A stretch of 64,000 nt of DNA, from contig NW_024104771.1 of NCBI RefSeq assembly GCF_003945595.2, forward strand, positions 124,001-188,000, written 5' to 3'. Positions within the stretch are counted from its first letter, which is position 1. Each line of letters starts with the position of its first letter. This DNA is from Pipra filicauda. Its lineage: Eukaryota > Chordata > Aves > Passeriformes > Pipridae. Below the pieces are notes generated by a model that searched no databases, was not told where the DNA came from, and worked only from the letters and a program-made list of their open reading frames with translations. Shown in pieces: positions 41,401 through 53,400 of this stretch. A program made the position numbers and the translations under genes.

Positions 41401-44400
41401 ACACACACAAACACACACACAGCAATACCAGCCCCAAAGAAATAAAGAAAATAAGGCCTGAGGAAAACCCAGAGGCTGCAGCTTTCCCATTTTTAAGGCC
41501 GGCACAGAAGGAAACGCTTGGGAAATGCTGCAAGAGGCGGGGGGTGTGAGGCTGACGTGCAGTCCCATGTCACAATTGTCCCTTGTTCTGCTGAGAACAA
41601 GACTCTTCACAAACCCTGGAATTACAGCGGGGCTTAGGAGCCCAAATCCCAACTGCTGAGCCCCTCCTCAGTCGTTAACTCCGAGTTTTCCTCGGTAAAG
41701 TTTGAGCCAACGGAGCACCTGCAGCCCAGGTGAGGCTGCACCCACCGTGCTCTGCTCACCCAGGAGTGACCAGCTCCTGGCATCGCCTCCAGCCCCAGCA
41801 GGACGTGCCCAGGCAGCTGCACAGCTGGACAGGCTCAAGGAAAAGCTGCTGTGCTCCAGGAGCACTCCCAGTTCCAGGGGAACACGTGCAATTAGATCAC
41901 GCACGGCTGGTCACGTACTCCCAGCCCGGCTGGGAAGGGCTGGCTCTGCTCTGGGTACCCTCCCAAAGGTCTGTCCCCACACTGCCACACTCCCAGACCT
42001 TCCTCCTGCACACTCCCAGACCTTCCTCCTGCACTCCAAAAACTGCTCCCAGACCTGCAAACCCCCCGGGCACCCCTGGAAGCTGCGAGCGCCTTCCTCA
42101 CCCTGCCCACCCCCTCGGCCCCTGCCCGTGCCCACTCCCCCTCCCCGAGTGGAAGGAGCTGGTTTTGCACTCGTGCCAAGCAATCCCAGCCCTGGAAGGG
42201 GCCTCCACGGGATCTGCTGCCTCCAAAGCCTCGGGAGGGGGAGCGGGGAGGCAGCAGCGAGACCAGACGGAGTCCCCGCACGTTTTGGGAGGAACCCAGA
42301 GCTAACAATAGTGGCAGGAGCCTCTGGGAGCCTATAAATAACCCCCTATTCCTCCTGTTTTCGCTCTCCCCCTGGTGCTGACCTGCTTTTCCAAGCAAAT
42401 CTGGGAGCAGCCCCCGCTCTACCTGCCAGGCACGTGACTGTGCAAACACAGCAACCCCGGAGCAGCCCCAGCCCTGGCTCTGTCAGTGATAATTCCAGCT
42501 GAGCCTTCCAAACCCCCATCAATCACCCTGATCCTGCCCTTTCCCTCCTCCCTCGGCCTGCTGGATAAAAATAGCACGTTCCAGTACAACCCAGCACCTT
42601 GTGCCAAGCGTTCCCTGACCCTGGCACAGATGCTCTTCCTCCCTCCCTCCCTCCCTCCTCCTCCTCTGCCAGCAGCTGAACACACAAGAGGAGCAAACAC
42701 TCCCCGTGCCCTCGTGGGCAGGATATTTCCTGACTCTTTGGGATTGAGGTTTCCTTGTTTGCCCAAGCATCAGGTAGGGCTTGGGCAGCTCTCCCAGCTC
42801 CTCCTGGCCGGGGTGGGCAGCGTTTCAAGCTGGATGTTGTGGGATAACCTCTGTAAATAAAGGCAGAGCTGTCTTTCCTGCCCAGAGGATTTATGGGCTC
42901 TCAGCTGGGCAGTGTCAGTCACATTAAGTGATGGCCACACTGCCTTTGGAAAGCCTGGATGCCCTCGGCCTCTGGAGATTGGGCTGAGATCCATCAGGCC
43001 TAGACCACAGAACCCACCAGAGAGCTGGGGAGCTGCTTTTGGGATGTGGGTCACTGTCACTCCCACTCCAGATGATTTACATGCTGTGGATGCCCAGTGC
43101 AACAGGACAAAAACAAACCAAAGGGAGCAAACAGGCAGAATGAAAAGATTCCTGCTGGGACTCACAGGGACGTCACCAGCTGTGTTTGTGCAAGGGAAAT
43201 GTGGCTTTTGACTGGAGTAGAACATAACCAGAGGTTGTCTGGTAAAAGAGAAAGCTCTGGGGAGAGCTTATAGCACCTTCCAGCAGCTAAAGGAACTCTG
43301 GACAACAGCATGGAGTGACAGGACAAGAGGGAATGGCCTCGAGCTGAAGGAAGGGAGGGTTAGATCCACGGTGTGGTGGGGTTTTCACATTGCAAAATTC
43401 GTGCCCATCAAGGGGCAGGAAAGATTCTTTATTCTGCTGCCACCTGCCTTAGAACCCAAACCCTCAAAAAAACATCCCACATGTCCTGCCTTTTGGGGCT
43501 ATTTGTTGTTATAAATAACAACCACACAGGAGCCTCTGGCCTCCTCATCTCTTCTGGCACAGCCCCTTGTCAGAACCTGCCGGGGCTCTGCCTTACACAT
43601 TCCCTGCTGCTTTTCCTTGAAATATGAGCGTTTGTCACGTGAGCCAGTTGGTTAATCATGAACCTTGGTGTGCTGTTAACGTGCCCTGTAACCCTGCAGC
43701 AGTTTTGAGGAGCACACCTTAACCAGCAGAGTTAAACAGCTCTCGCCCCAGTCAGACCTGGCACTCGGTGTTCCTCCGAATAATTGTTTAATGGAGATTA
43801 ACTTAATTTTCACAGGTAGACCAGAACCCTGTGGCTGGTTAATCTGACTAACAAAACACTCCCTAGTTTACACTAATTATTGTTCTTGCCTGCAGTTAAC
43901 CTGCTGGGCACTAATCAGCATTTTTTTGTCCTTTAAAACTTAAGACTGGGGGATCTGAGGACAACGACCTCCGGTTCTCGAGCTGCTGTGTTTCAAACCA
44001 CTCTTCCCCTTGTTCCCCTCGTGGCTGTGGCTCCCTGGACCAGCAGATCCCACGTGGATCTTACCTTCTTTGGCCTGTCGTGGTGGGACACGTGTTTCTC
44101 CTGGGTGGGGGACGTGGAGCGACTCCTCCTCCCGGCGATGAAGGAGCTGCTCCCAGAGTGCCGTGAGGTCTTCTGAGGGAAGTGGGCGAGGACAGCAGGT
44201 GGAGGGGGTAAAAAAGAGAGAGGAAAGAGTGTTATCAAGCCCAGGTTTCACTGTTTCAATCAGCAAAGTTACAGTAAATGGTCTGTCTCCCACATGCCGG
44301 GGGCAAACCCAGCCGGGTTCCTGACTCCGGGATTCCACGGATATAAACAGCACAGAGATCCAGCTCTCCCAATCCTCAGTTCCTGGTGGCCCAAGGACAC

Positions 44401-47400
44401 TTGTCCAAGGAAGGCCCAGCTTCCAAGAACCCCCCCTGTTATCCAGGGAAGTGGTAGCAGCAGTGTTGTTATTCCTGAACTCTCAGTCCTGAGCTGGAAT
44501 CCCTGGGGAAGGAAGGACTGACTCCCTGTTTGCCAACCCCAGGAATCCCTGGGGAAGGAAGGACTCACTCCCTGTTTGCCAACCCCAGGAATCCCTGGGG
44601 AAGGAAGGACTCACTCCCTGTTTGCCAACCCCAGGAATCCCTGGGGAAGGAAGGACTCACTCCCTGTTTGCCAACCCCAGGAACCCCCCCCAGGTCCTGC
44701 TGGCTGTGTGACCACCAGGAAACCCGACACAGAGCCACACTGGGGCCAGACACGGGTACCCAGGGGCAGGAGAGGTGCCCTCCAGGTGGATTTGAGGGAC
44801 ATCCCTCACTGGATGTGACAGTGCTGACAAGCAGGAAGGGAAGTGGGAAAGGCCAGTGGCAAAGGAGCCCCTGGGATGGAGCTGCAGGGAGAGGATGAAG
44901 GTTCCTTTCAGCTGGAGGGGGGACAGAAGGTGTCTGCTCATCATGCAGAACAGGAGAAGGGTTCCTCTCTTCCCTCTCACGCTGTAATTACCAGGAGAAA
45001 TCCTCTGCCCTAAATATCCCTCAAAATCCGAGTGACTCTGGGCTGGCTGTGTCCTGAGGGAGAAGCTCTGGCTGTTCTGTGTTGCCCTCGTGCTGAGGGT
45101 GCCTGAGCCATAGCCCTGATTCCCTGGAGCATCAAAGCCCTGGAGCATCAAACCTCCCGGCTGCTCTGCTTCCCCGGGACCCAGAGCAGGTCAGGAAAGC
45201 CAAAACTGAGGGGAGAAATTCAAATAATTCAACCCCTAGTTTGGAAAACGCCTTTAAAGATGCTACAGAAACGCAAAACTGCTAATTAATCTCAATTATG
45301 GAGTAACTCAGAGTGAATGGCTGAAAGGGGAAGCTGGCTGCAGCCTTGCTTGTGTTTTCTTGGCATGTCTCACTGCTCTGAGCACAGACCCAACCTAAAA
45401 GATGGAGCCAATGCCTTTTATGTGACAAAAAAAAAATGAAATTCCATCGCGGAGAGGAAGAAAAACTCACCATTTTATTGAAGTGGTACTTGCAGTAGCC
45501 ACAATATTTGACATTGTCGACTTCTAGGACTTCCTCTTCACACAGGAGCCCAGCCATCTGTGCACTGAAACACAGGCAGTCAGCAGGAGGATAAAGAGAA
45601 CTGGGACAGCCAACACCACCAAAAAGGGCAAAGAATAATTCAGGATACCCAGGGCAGGGGCTGGAAGTTCCCTGTTCTGCTTGGCCCTGTTTTAATTCAT
45701 GTCGAGATCTTTGAAACTGTCAATATTTTTCTACCAGTTTCTCTTGCAGGTTTTGGTTTTTTCTGAGGAGAGGCCTGGGAGATGGGTAATAATTCCAACA
45801 AAGGCATCTCAGGAGCCAAGAGTCCATGTAAAGCAGGGAATCCCCCCGTTCTGCTGATGGGGAATGTTGTTTTCAGGCTCTGAGGGTACTTGAGGGTATC
45901 AACCTGCACACGACAGGATCCTCCTGCATGTGCTCTGCTGGGGAAGGAACATTCCTGGCTTGTGACTCATCCCTTCCCTTCTTGGATTCCACAGAGCCTG
46001 AGGGAAATCCCCAACCTTGCTCTGAGCAGGGAAAGCTCCCTGGAGAAACCTCAGAACTTCCCCTCCCCAGCTGAGCAAGGAGGAGAAACCTCTGGCCCAA
46101 AGTGACCCCAGGGGAGGAACCTGAGTCCCCACAGCACCCAGGGAGGGTGGTCTCAGACCTGAGCAGCCAAAGCAGGAGGTGTTCCCAGGGGGACTCACCA
46201 GGTGACATGGAATGTGGGCTGGGAACTCACCAGGTGACATGGAATGTTTGGGGACTCACCAGGTGACATGGAATGTTTGGGGACTCACCAGGTGACATGG
46301 AATGTTTGAGGGGACTCACCAGGTGACATGGAATGTTTGAGGGGACTCACCAGGTGACATGGAATGTTTGGGGACTCACCAGGTGACATGGAATGCCTGA
46401 GGACTCACCAGGTGACATGGAATGTCACCAGGTGACATGGAATGTTTCACCAGGTGACATGGAATGTTTGGGGACTCACCAGGTGACATGGAATGTTTGG
46501 GGACTCACCAGGTGACATGGAATGCTCACCAGGTGACATGGAATGTTTGAGGGGACTCACCAGGTGACATGGAATGTTTGGGGACTCACCAGGTGACATG
46601 GAATGCCTGAGGACTCACCAGGTGACATGGAATGTTTGGGGACTCACCAGGTGACATGGAATGTTTGGGGACTCACCAGGTGACATGGAATGTTTGGGGA
46701 CTCACCAGGTGACATGGAATGCCTGAGGACTCACCAGGTGACATGGAATGCCTGCCGGCAGCCGTGCCGGTTGCAGGCCATGCAGGCTCCAGAGGCAGCT
46801 TTGCTCTCCCTGCCCTGCTCCTCACAGATGTAGCAGGTCTGGGGGAAAAAAAAAGAAAAAAATAGGAAAAGTGCTGTTTAACAGGCGACAAAGCCTCCAG
46901 GAACCCATAACTCTGCATCCAGACATCTCGTGGCATCGTGGTTTGGGTCAGGAGGGACCTTCAAGGTCACCTCTGTCCTCTGCCATGGGCAGGGACACCT
47001 CCACTAGGGCAGGTTGTCTCCCTGCTGTGAGAGCTCTGCGTTATTTCTCAGTAAAACACACAAAATCTCTTCCTTTTTCCCCCAAGAAAACCCAACTGTG
47101 TCCAATCAAAACGTGGAAGAACCACCACACGACCCCCCAGCTCCACCAAGAGACTCCTCGGGCCGCAGGGATTCGGGGAAGAGAGACACAGAGGACCAAC
47201 AGGTCGCTTGCAAACACAGGGATTCCCTTTGCCAGGTGTTTCTAAAAGGGCTCTGAGCTCCTGGGAGCTAAACCAACCCAGCCAGGAGCCGTGGGGGGAC
47301 GAGCTGAGCCCCCCAAAAAGCCGGGTCTCACCTTGTTGAAGCGGTCGTGGGGGACGTACTGCAGGACGATGGGCTCCATGGTGAGCACGTTGGCAAACTG

Positions 47401-50400
47401 CACCTCCGGGATGTACAGGGCACACACCACGTGGGCCCAGCCTGGGGGGGCAAAGGGGACACCAGAGGGTCACACAGGGCACCCCAAAAAGAGCCTCCAA
47501 CCCAAACAGGAGAGGAGGAAAGGGAGTGTAGGATTGCAGCCAGCCTAAGGGAGATGTTGGATTTGAAACGTGCTTGTTGGAACTTGGTTAGGAAGCAAAT
47601 CCTAACAGACAGATACCACCTGCAGATTAACTGAGCAAGCAGAGATTTCTTGGGGAAAAGACAAGTGCAGCACTGGTGGTTCTTAAAAGCACCCCCTCAG
47701 GACTCGAGGGCCAAAACCCAGCCCAGGGAAAGCATCCAGGCAGTAAATGATGCTGAAGGGACAGGTTGGACAGACAAAACCCAGCCCAGGGAAAGCATCC
47801 AGGCAGTAAATGATGCTGAAGGGACAGGTTGGACAGACAAAACCCAGCCCAGGGAAAGCATCCAGGCAGTAAATGATGCTGAAGGGACAGGCTGGAGGTG
47901 CCCCTGGGAACAAAGCTCCCTTTATGGGCTCTTATCAACGGGGAGAGGAGGCAGCTTTTCAGCAAGCCCGGTTAGATTAGAATCTAAATCCACCAAAAAT
48001 CACACTTGGAAGTTGAAATTCCATCTGGCCAGGGCAGGAACGAGAGGGTTGGAAGGGCAGGAGTGTTTGGGGGGCTGATCCAAACCAGTGTGGGTTCTGC
48101 ACCAGGAGGATTTAGTGAGAATTAGGATGGATTCACCTGGGCAGGGGGAAGCAAACTCCAGGATGATGGGATCATCCAGCACTGCCAGTCCTTGGGCTGC
48201 ACAACTCTGTACAGTGGCATGGCTGTAACAGCCCTAGGGCCTGTCTGTAACAGACCTGGCCACACCATGTCATAACACAGCAGGAAGAAGATGTTATATT
48301 ATTATAAATATTATAAAACAATCCCCCAACACAATGTTTGTGTTGCATTAAAGGCTCTTGGCATTTGTAACCAGCTCCAGAAGATGCTTCCACAAAATAT
48401 TGTGGACTCAGCACTCTCCAAATATGGGATTTATCAGGACAAAGACCTCCTTGCCTAATTTCACTCTTTAAGTGGCAGGCAGGTGCAGAGGCCTTCCCGA
48501 AAAATAAGGTTTTGGGAACAATGAGGTTTGATTCCCAGTCAGGAGCACCGAGAGCTACAGGCTCTGACCATTGGAACAGGACTTCCCAGCACCTGAGGAT
48601 GAGAAGCTCCAACCATGAGCAGGGAAATCCTGCATGGAAAAACATCTTTCCTGCACCCTGGGATGGGGACTCGGTGCTGAGGCTCTGAGAACTCGGGGAT
48701 CACTGTGCAAAGAACTCAGCAACTTCCACAGCACCCCTTGTGAAACGACTCCTGGGAGGTCAAACCCCCAAAATCACACATTTCAGGGCTGTGCTTCAGA
48801 GCCAGCCCGAGGTCAGGCAGGTCCCCCCCTCCAGGGAAAGGTCTTCTCCCCAGGGAGAAGCTTCAGGAAGCAAAGTTTACAAGGAAAAGGCAGAGTTTCA
48901 TCCCTCTGGAGCCTCCAGCCTTCCCTCCCCTGCTTTTCCACCCGGGGCCATCCCAGCTACTCACCCCCGTTGTCCGTGCGTTTCAGGGCTCCATCTTTGT
49001 GGGGACACAGCTCACACCTCTTGAAACGAAGCAGAAACAACAGATTAACCCAAGCTCTGAGGGGCAGAGGGGGGCACAAAAGAGATGATTCGTTCCCAGC
49101 CCGCTCGGGAACACCGAGGCCGCTTTCCAAGAGGGGAAGGGGGAGAAGGGCTGAGCGTGGTTTGGGTGCAAAGAGGTGCCCTGACACAGCTCAACATCGC
49201 CCTGACTGAGGTATTTAAAGCCTCAGCCCAGGCCCAAAGTGAACCTTGACTCCACGGGGGCTTTTTCAGAACGAGTTTGAGGCTCTGCGGTCGGGGAGCA
49301 AAACTGAAAGTCGTGACTCAGAGAGCAGAAGGCAAATAAAAAGAAGCCACCATCTATCTTTGCCTCTTTCCTTCCTTCCTCCTCTCCTTTTCTCTGGTGG
49401 TGGTTTTTTTCCAGTCCCATGACCGGTGGGTGAGGCCATCATGGCATTTTTGCAGGACTGGGGGGAGGGTACCCTGTGACACCACCCCCCCCCCAAAAAC
49501 CCCAAAAGGCTGAGGTGTGGAGGGGAGGGCGTGAGGGTAATTTTGGGGTGTTTTTTCACACTTGGGTGAACACACTGCCAGCCCTGAGAGCTCCTCCCAG
49601 GCTGAGCTGCCTCCAAAAACAGACACTGTCTTCTCACAGCATCACTCAGGGAAAATCTCCACGTGCTTTCTGCCTTCTTTGACTTTAAGAAAGGCCCAAA
49701 AACCTGGGGGTTTGAACCCCTCCCTTCCCCGACAGAAAGGTCTGACTTGCTGAAACACCAAAGCAAAACAGAAACTGCTTTTCTGTGAAAAATGTGCTTC
49801 CTCAGAAAGTTTTGAAATGAGGTGTCTGGTGTCAAGAGTGAGATGTTGGACCTGGTGCTCTCTGCTGTCGTTGCTTTGGTGCAGTGAGTGTGACAGGGCA
49901 GGGGATCCTTGTGCCAAAACCCACCAGTTTACTGAGCAACAACTGGTCATGGAATCGTGGGGTGGTTTGGGCTGGAAGGGACCTTAAAGCCCATCCAGTG
50001 CCACCCCCTGCCATGGGCAGGGACACCTTCCACTAGCCCAGGATGCTCCAAGCCCTGTCCAACCTGGCCTTGGACACTTCCAGGGATGTGCAAGCGTTAA
50101 ATAAGTGAGGAGGGGACAAAATCCATCTCCCTTTCCCTGCAACTCAGCAAGTTTAGGACGGAGAGGCACGGCCACAGGAGATGTTTCTCGCTGGTTAGGT
50201 CCGGGCTCCCACAATTACTATGGAAAGCCCGGCAGAGCCGAGAGAGAGAACAAGAAGGGAGTTAACCGAGACACTGTAATAAGAAATTTGCACTTGAAAA
50301 GGCCCCTCCGCTCTCCCTCCGCCCTCAGATCAAAGCCGCTCTCCCACCACGCGATTAGCGCAGCTCTGATTGTAACAAGAGGGGTTAACAGCTCCATCGG

Positions 50401-53400
50401 CCCCACACAGGACTTTTAATAGCCCTGCCTCGAAATGACAGCTAAAGCCTTCACATGATCCTCACACGAGAGCCCTCCGGCCATCCCGGCTCCCGGGGCT
50501 TCCCAGCCCATTGGATTACAAAGTGGATGGGCTGGGCTTTCCAGCCCTTCCCAGCAGCCGCAGCATCCTTTAGGGACCCGGAGCAGGGATTAGGGCACCT
50601 CTGCCTCTTATCCCACCTGCACGGGCACGGGGGTTTTACTGCAGCTCTCTAGGGGGGGGGGGGGTTGGTTGATTTAAAGCAGGTTGAGACGGGGAAGGTT
50701 TTAAAGCTCCTGATCCCCCCGGGGCTTGTCTGGGATCTACCAAGTGAAAGCCCTGCCTGGAAGTTCAGGGCTCCTGAGGTCTCTTCCCACGGCTAAAAAG
50801 GGGATGGAGCCCATCTTTTGAAGGGAATATGAATGAGACACGGAAATGAACGGTGCAGAAATCAAAACTGTGTTTTAAAGCACACACCAAGCACTGCAAC
50901 ACCCTCCCTGCCTCCATATCTCATTCTGAAAGCAAAACTATCAATATTTAGCCAAGGAAATTAGCATTTGTTATGGCCAGAGCTGCCTTAAGAACCTTCT
51001 ATGAAGGCAGATGTGCGAAGAAAAACACTGTTGTTTTTCACAGGAGTCGGCCACACAGTCATTATGAAAGAAATACAAACATCAGCTCATCCTGCTGCTG
51101 GTTTTGTGTGGTTTGTGCTCAAAGAGCAGCGTCTCTGCCTCAGAGTCCTCAGGGCAGTGTCTGCAGGCCCAGAGTGCCTTTGGAGAGCTGGAGGAAACCG
51201 GGCAGGGAGGAGCAGGGAAACCCCAGGGCAGGGGAAGGGTCACCCCCTGCACAGAGCACAACCCAGACGTGTTTTAGAATCACAGAGAGAGACATTAAAG
51301 CCCACCCAGGGCCACCCCCTGCCATGGGCAGGGACACCTTCCACTCTCCCAGGTTGCTCCAAGCCCCATCCAACCTGGCCTTGGACACTTCCAGGGATCC
51401 AGGGGCAGCCCCAGCTTCTCTGGGCAACCTGTGCCAGGGCCTCCCCACCCTCCCAGGGAAGAATTTCTTCCATATATCTCACCTAAATTTCCCCTCTTTC
51501 AGTTTGATCCCACTCCCCCTTGTCCTGTCACTCCAGTTCCCGACGAAAGTCCCTCTCTGGTTTCCTTCTCCAGGTGCTTCCTCAGACACTTTGCTGTTCA
51601 GATTCCCTTTGGATCCTTTGGAAGGTGCTGGGAGGTCTCCACACAACCTCCTCTTCCCAGGGCTGGACAGCCCCAACTTCCCCAGCCCCAGAGCTCCTGT
51701 TTCCAGCAGCAGAGCCACTCACAGATCTCACACAACCCGAGTCACTCCCCTCACTCTGCTCACGCTGCTCCTACATCAAAGAGCCCGGTTCTTTTTAAGT
51801 GTTTCCCCATCTGCGTGTCTGTTGCTATGACTGCTGGTGCTGAGCTGAAAAGGTGAGGGATTTAGATAGGAAACCACCCCCCCAGCCCTGCCCGGGGAGG
51901 AAGATTATCCCTGCTCAGTTATTAGGGCTGAACACCACGGGGCTGAAGGGCAGCTCTGACACCCACCACGGGCTGCCCAACAGATTTAACCCACCCAGGG
52001 GGGGTTAAAATCAGGAGCCACCCGCAGGGATGTTGTTTTCCTGACGCCTTGGAGGCAGTTTGAGGTGCATGAAGTTATGGGGAGAGAAAAAAAGAAGTCA
52101 CAAGGAGCACAGGTGAGGAGGACTCGTGTGTCCAAGGACTTTACACCGAGCTGGAAAGCTGAAGATCTTCCCCGTGCACGGGGCAAGGAGGCCCATGAGA
52201 CCCAAATTCCTGCCATGGAAGTACCTGCAGGATGTAAAAGCACTCACAGACACATTTAATCTTTACTGCAGAGCACATAAAAGCAGCAGCTCCCGGCGGG
52301 CAAAGGGCCGAGGGCCCGGCCCTGCCTGCAGCCAGGAAGGGGTTAATGCCGTGTGGGAAGCGTGGCTGTGGATCCCTAATTCCCCCATCCACTCATCCCT
52401 GCCAAGTTCTTCGCCCATCTGTGAACCAGATTAAAGTTTTGGAGTGCAGCAGGCAGAGCCCAGCTGGGCTGGAGCGGGCTGGGAGCTCCGGCCCGGGCGG
52501 ATCCAGGGATCCGGAGAGGGATCCCGAGGTCACCCCCGTCCCCTTCCCGGGTGTGCACCCCAAACTCAGCTCAACCAGCTCAGCACTGCCATCAGCAAAC
52601 CCTGCTTGTGCTGACTGTGCTGAAGGGAAGCCAAAGTTTAACTCAAACCCACCTTCCGGGAAGCGAAGGGGAGAAGCTCTCCCGGATTTATCCCACATTT
52701 TGGTGGCTGTGGCTGCCCCATCCCTGGAAGTGTTCAAGGCCGGCTTGGACGGGGCTCGGAGCAACCTGGGGCAGTGAGTGGCATCCCTGCCTCTGGGTGA
52801 GCTTGAAGGTCCCCTCCAAGCCAACCCCTCCCCTGATTTAGGGCAGGAAAAGCAGCATCCCTGGCACGAGTGCCCCGTTCCAGAGCCTCAGCAGCTGGTT
52901 GGTGCCGCTGAATCTGATAAGGGCTCACGTGGGGAGCTCTTGGCAGAGAAGCTGCTGTGCCATAAACCCCCCAGCCTTGTTTACTGCACAAATAACTTGG
53001 CCACACAGCCCAGGCCTGGCCTGATTGCTCCCACCCTCCTGCCTCACCGGGAAATGCCGGAATTAATGAGGAACATTTGGAAAGGGCTCTTTGCTCTTAA
53101 ACTGCCACCGAGACAGAAACAGCCCCTCTTCCTGTCGTCTCTCTCTCTGCTGTTTTACAGCTCAGGAGACTTTCTGTGCTGCAGGGGGATGATCATCACC
53201 TGCTGATGATCCCAAAGAGCACTGGAGGGGCTTTAAGGTGCCCTCCAACCCAAACCACCCCACGGTTCTGTGAGTGAGGTGTGAAAGCCGACCCAGCACA
53301 TGATCTCAGGTGATGCCAACTTCCCTCCTCCCCAAAACTTCCCGAGGAGCTGAGCAGAAAAAAAAAAAAAACAACCCTTTGAGAAGAATGCCATGAGTTT

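Larger units (their letters stand above)
36377..44064 (-). other. MLLT6: MLLT6 intron 7
   Basis: The largest MLLT6 intron, 7.7 kb. Contents seen: a 25-bp CAGCTCCCAGATTTCTGGGA-type repeat (38960-39022), an A-rich run (39062-39092), a CpG-rich segment (39,960-40,300), a GGA microsatellite (40448-40495), a CR1 copy (40812-40997), an AC microsatellite (41393-41422) and a 3'-truncated CR1 piece (43225-43372). No exon is supported. Confidence 0.7.
36275..44172 (-). other. MLLT6: MLLT6 basic region exons 7-8
   Basis: Exon 7 (44065-44172) encodes KTSRHSGSSSFIAGRRSRST and onward to DRPKK. Exon 8 (36275-36376) encodes SRKDKERPKQKHKKRPESPP and a proline/valine tail. This is Arg/Lys-rich and likely nuclear-localising; it follows the PZP module directly. 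The 7.7-kb intron between them is the largest in the gene. Confidence 0.88.

Noticed and set aside
42325..42345. TATAAATA after GC-rich sequence
   Set aside because: There is no downstream exon or other promoter support on +; a chance word in intron 7.
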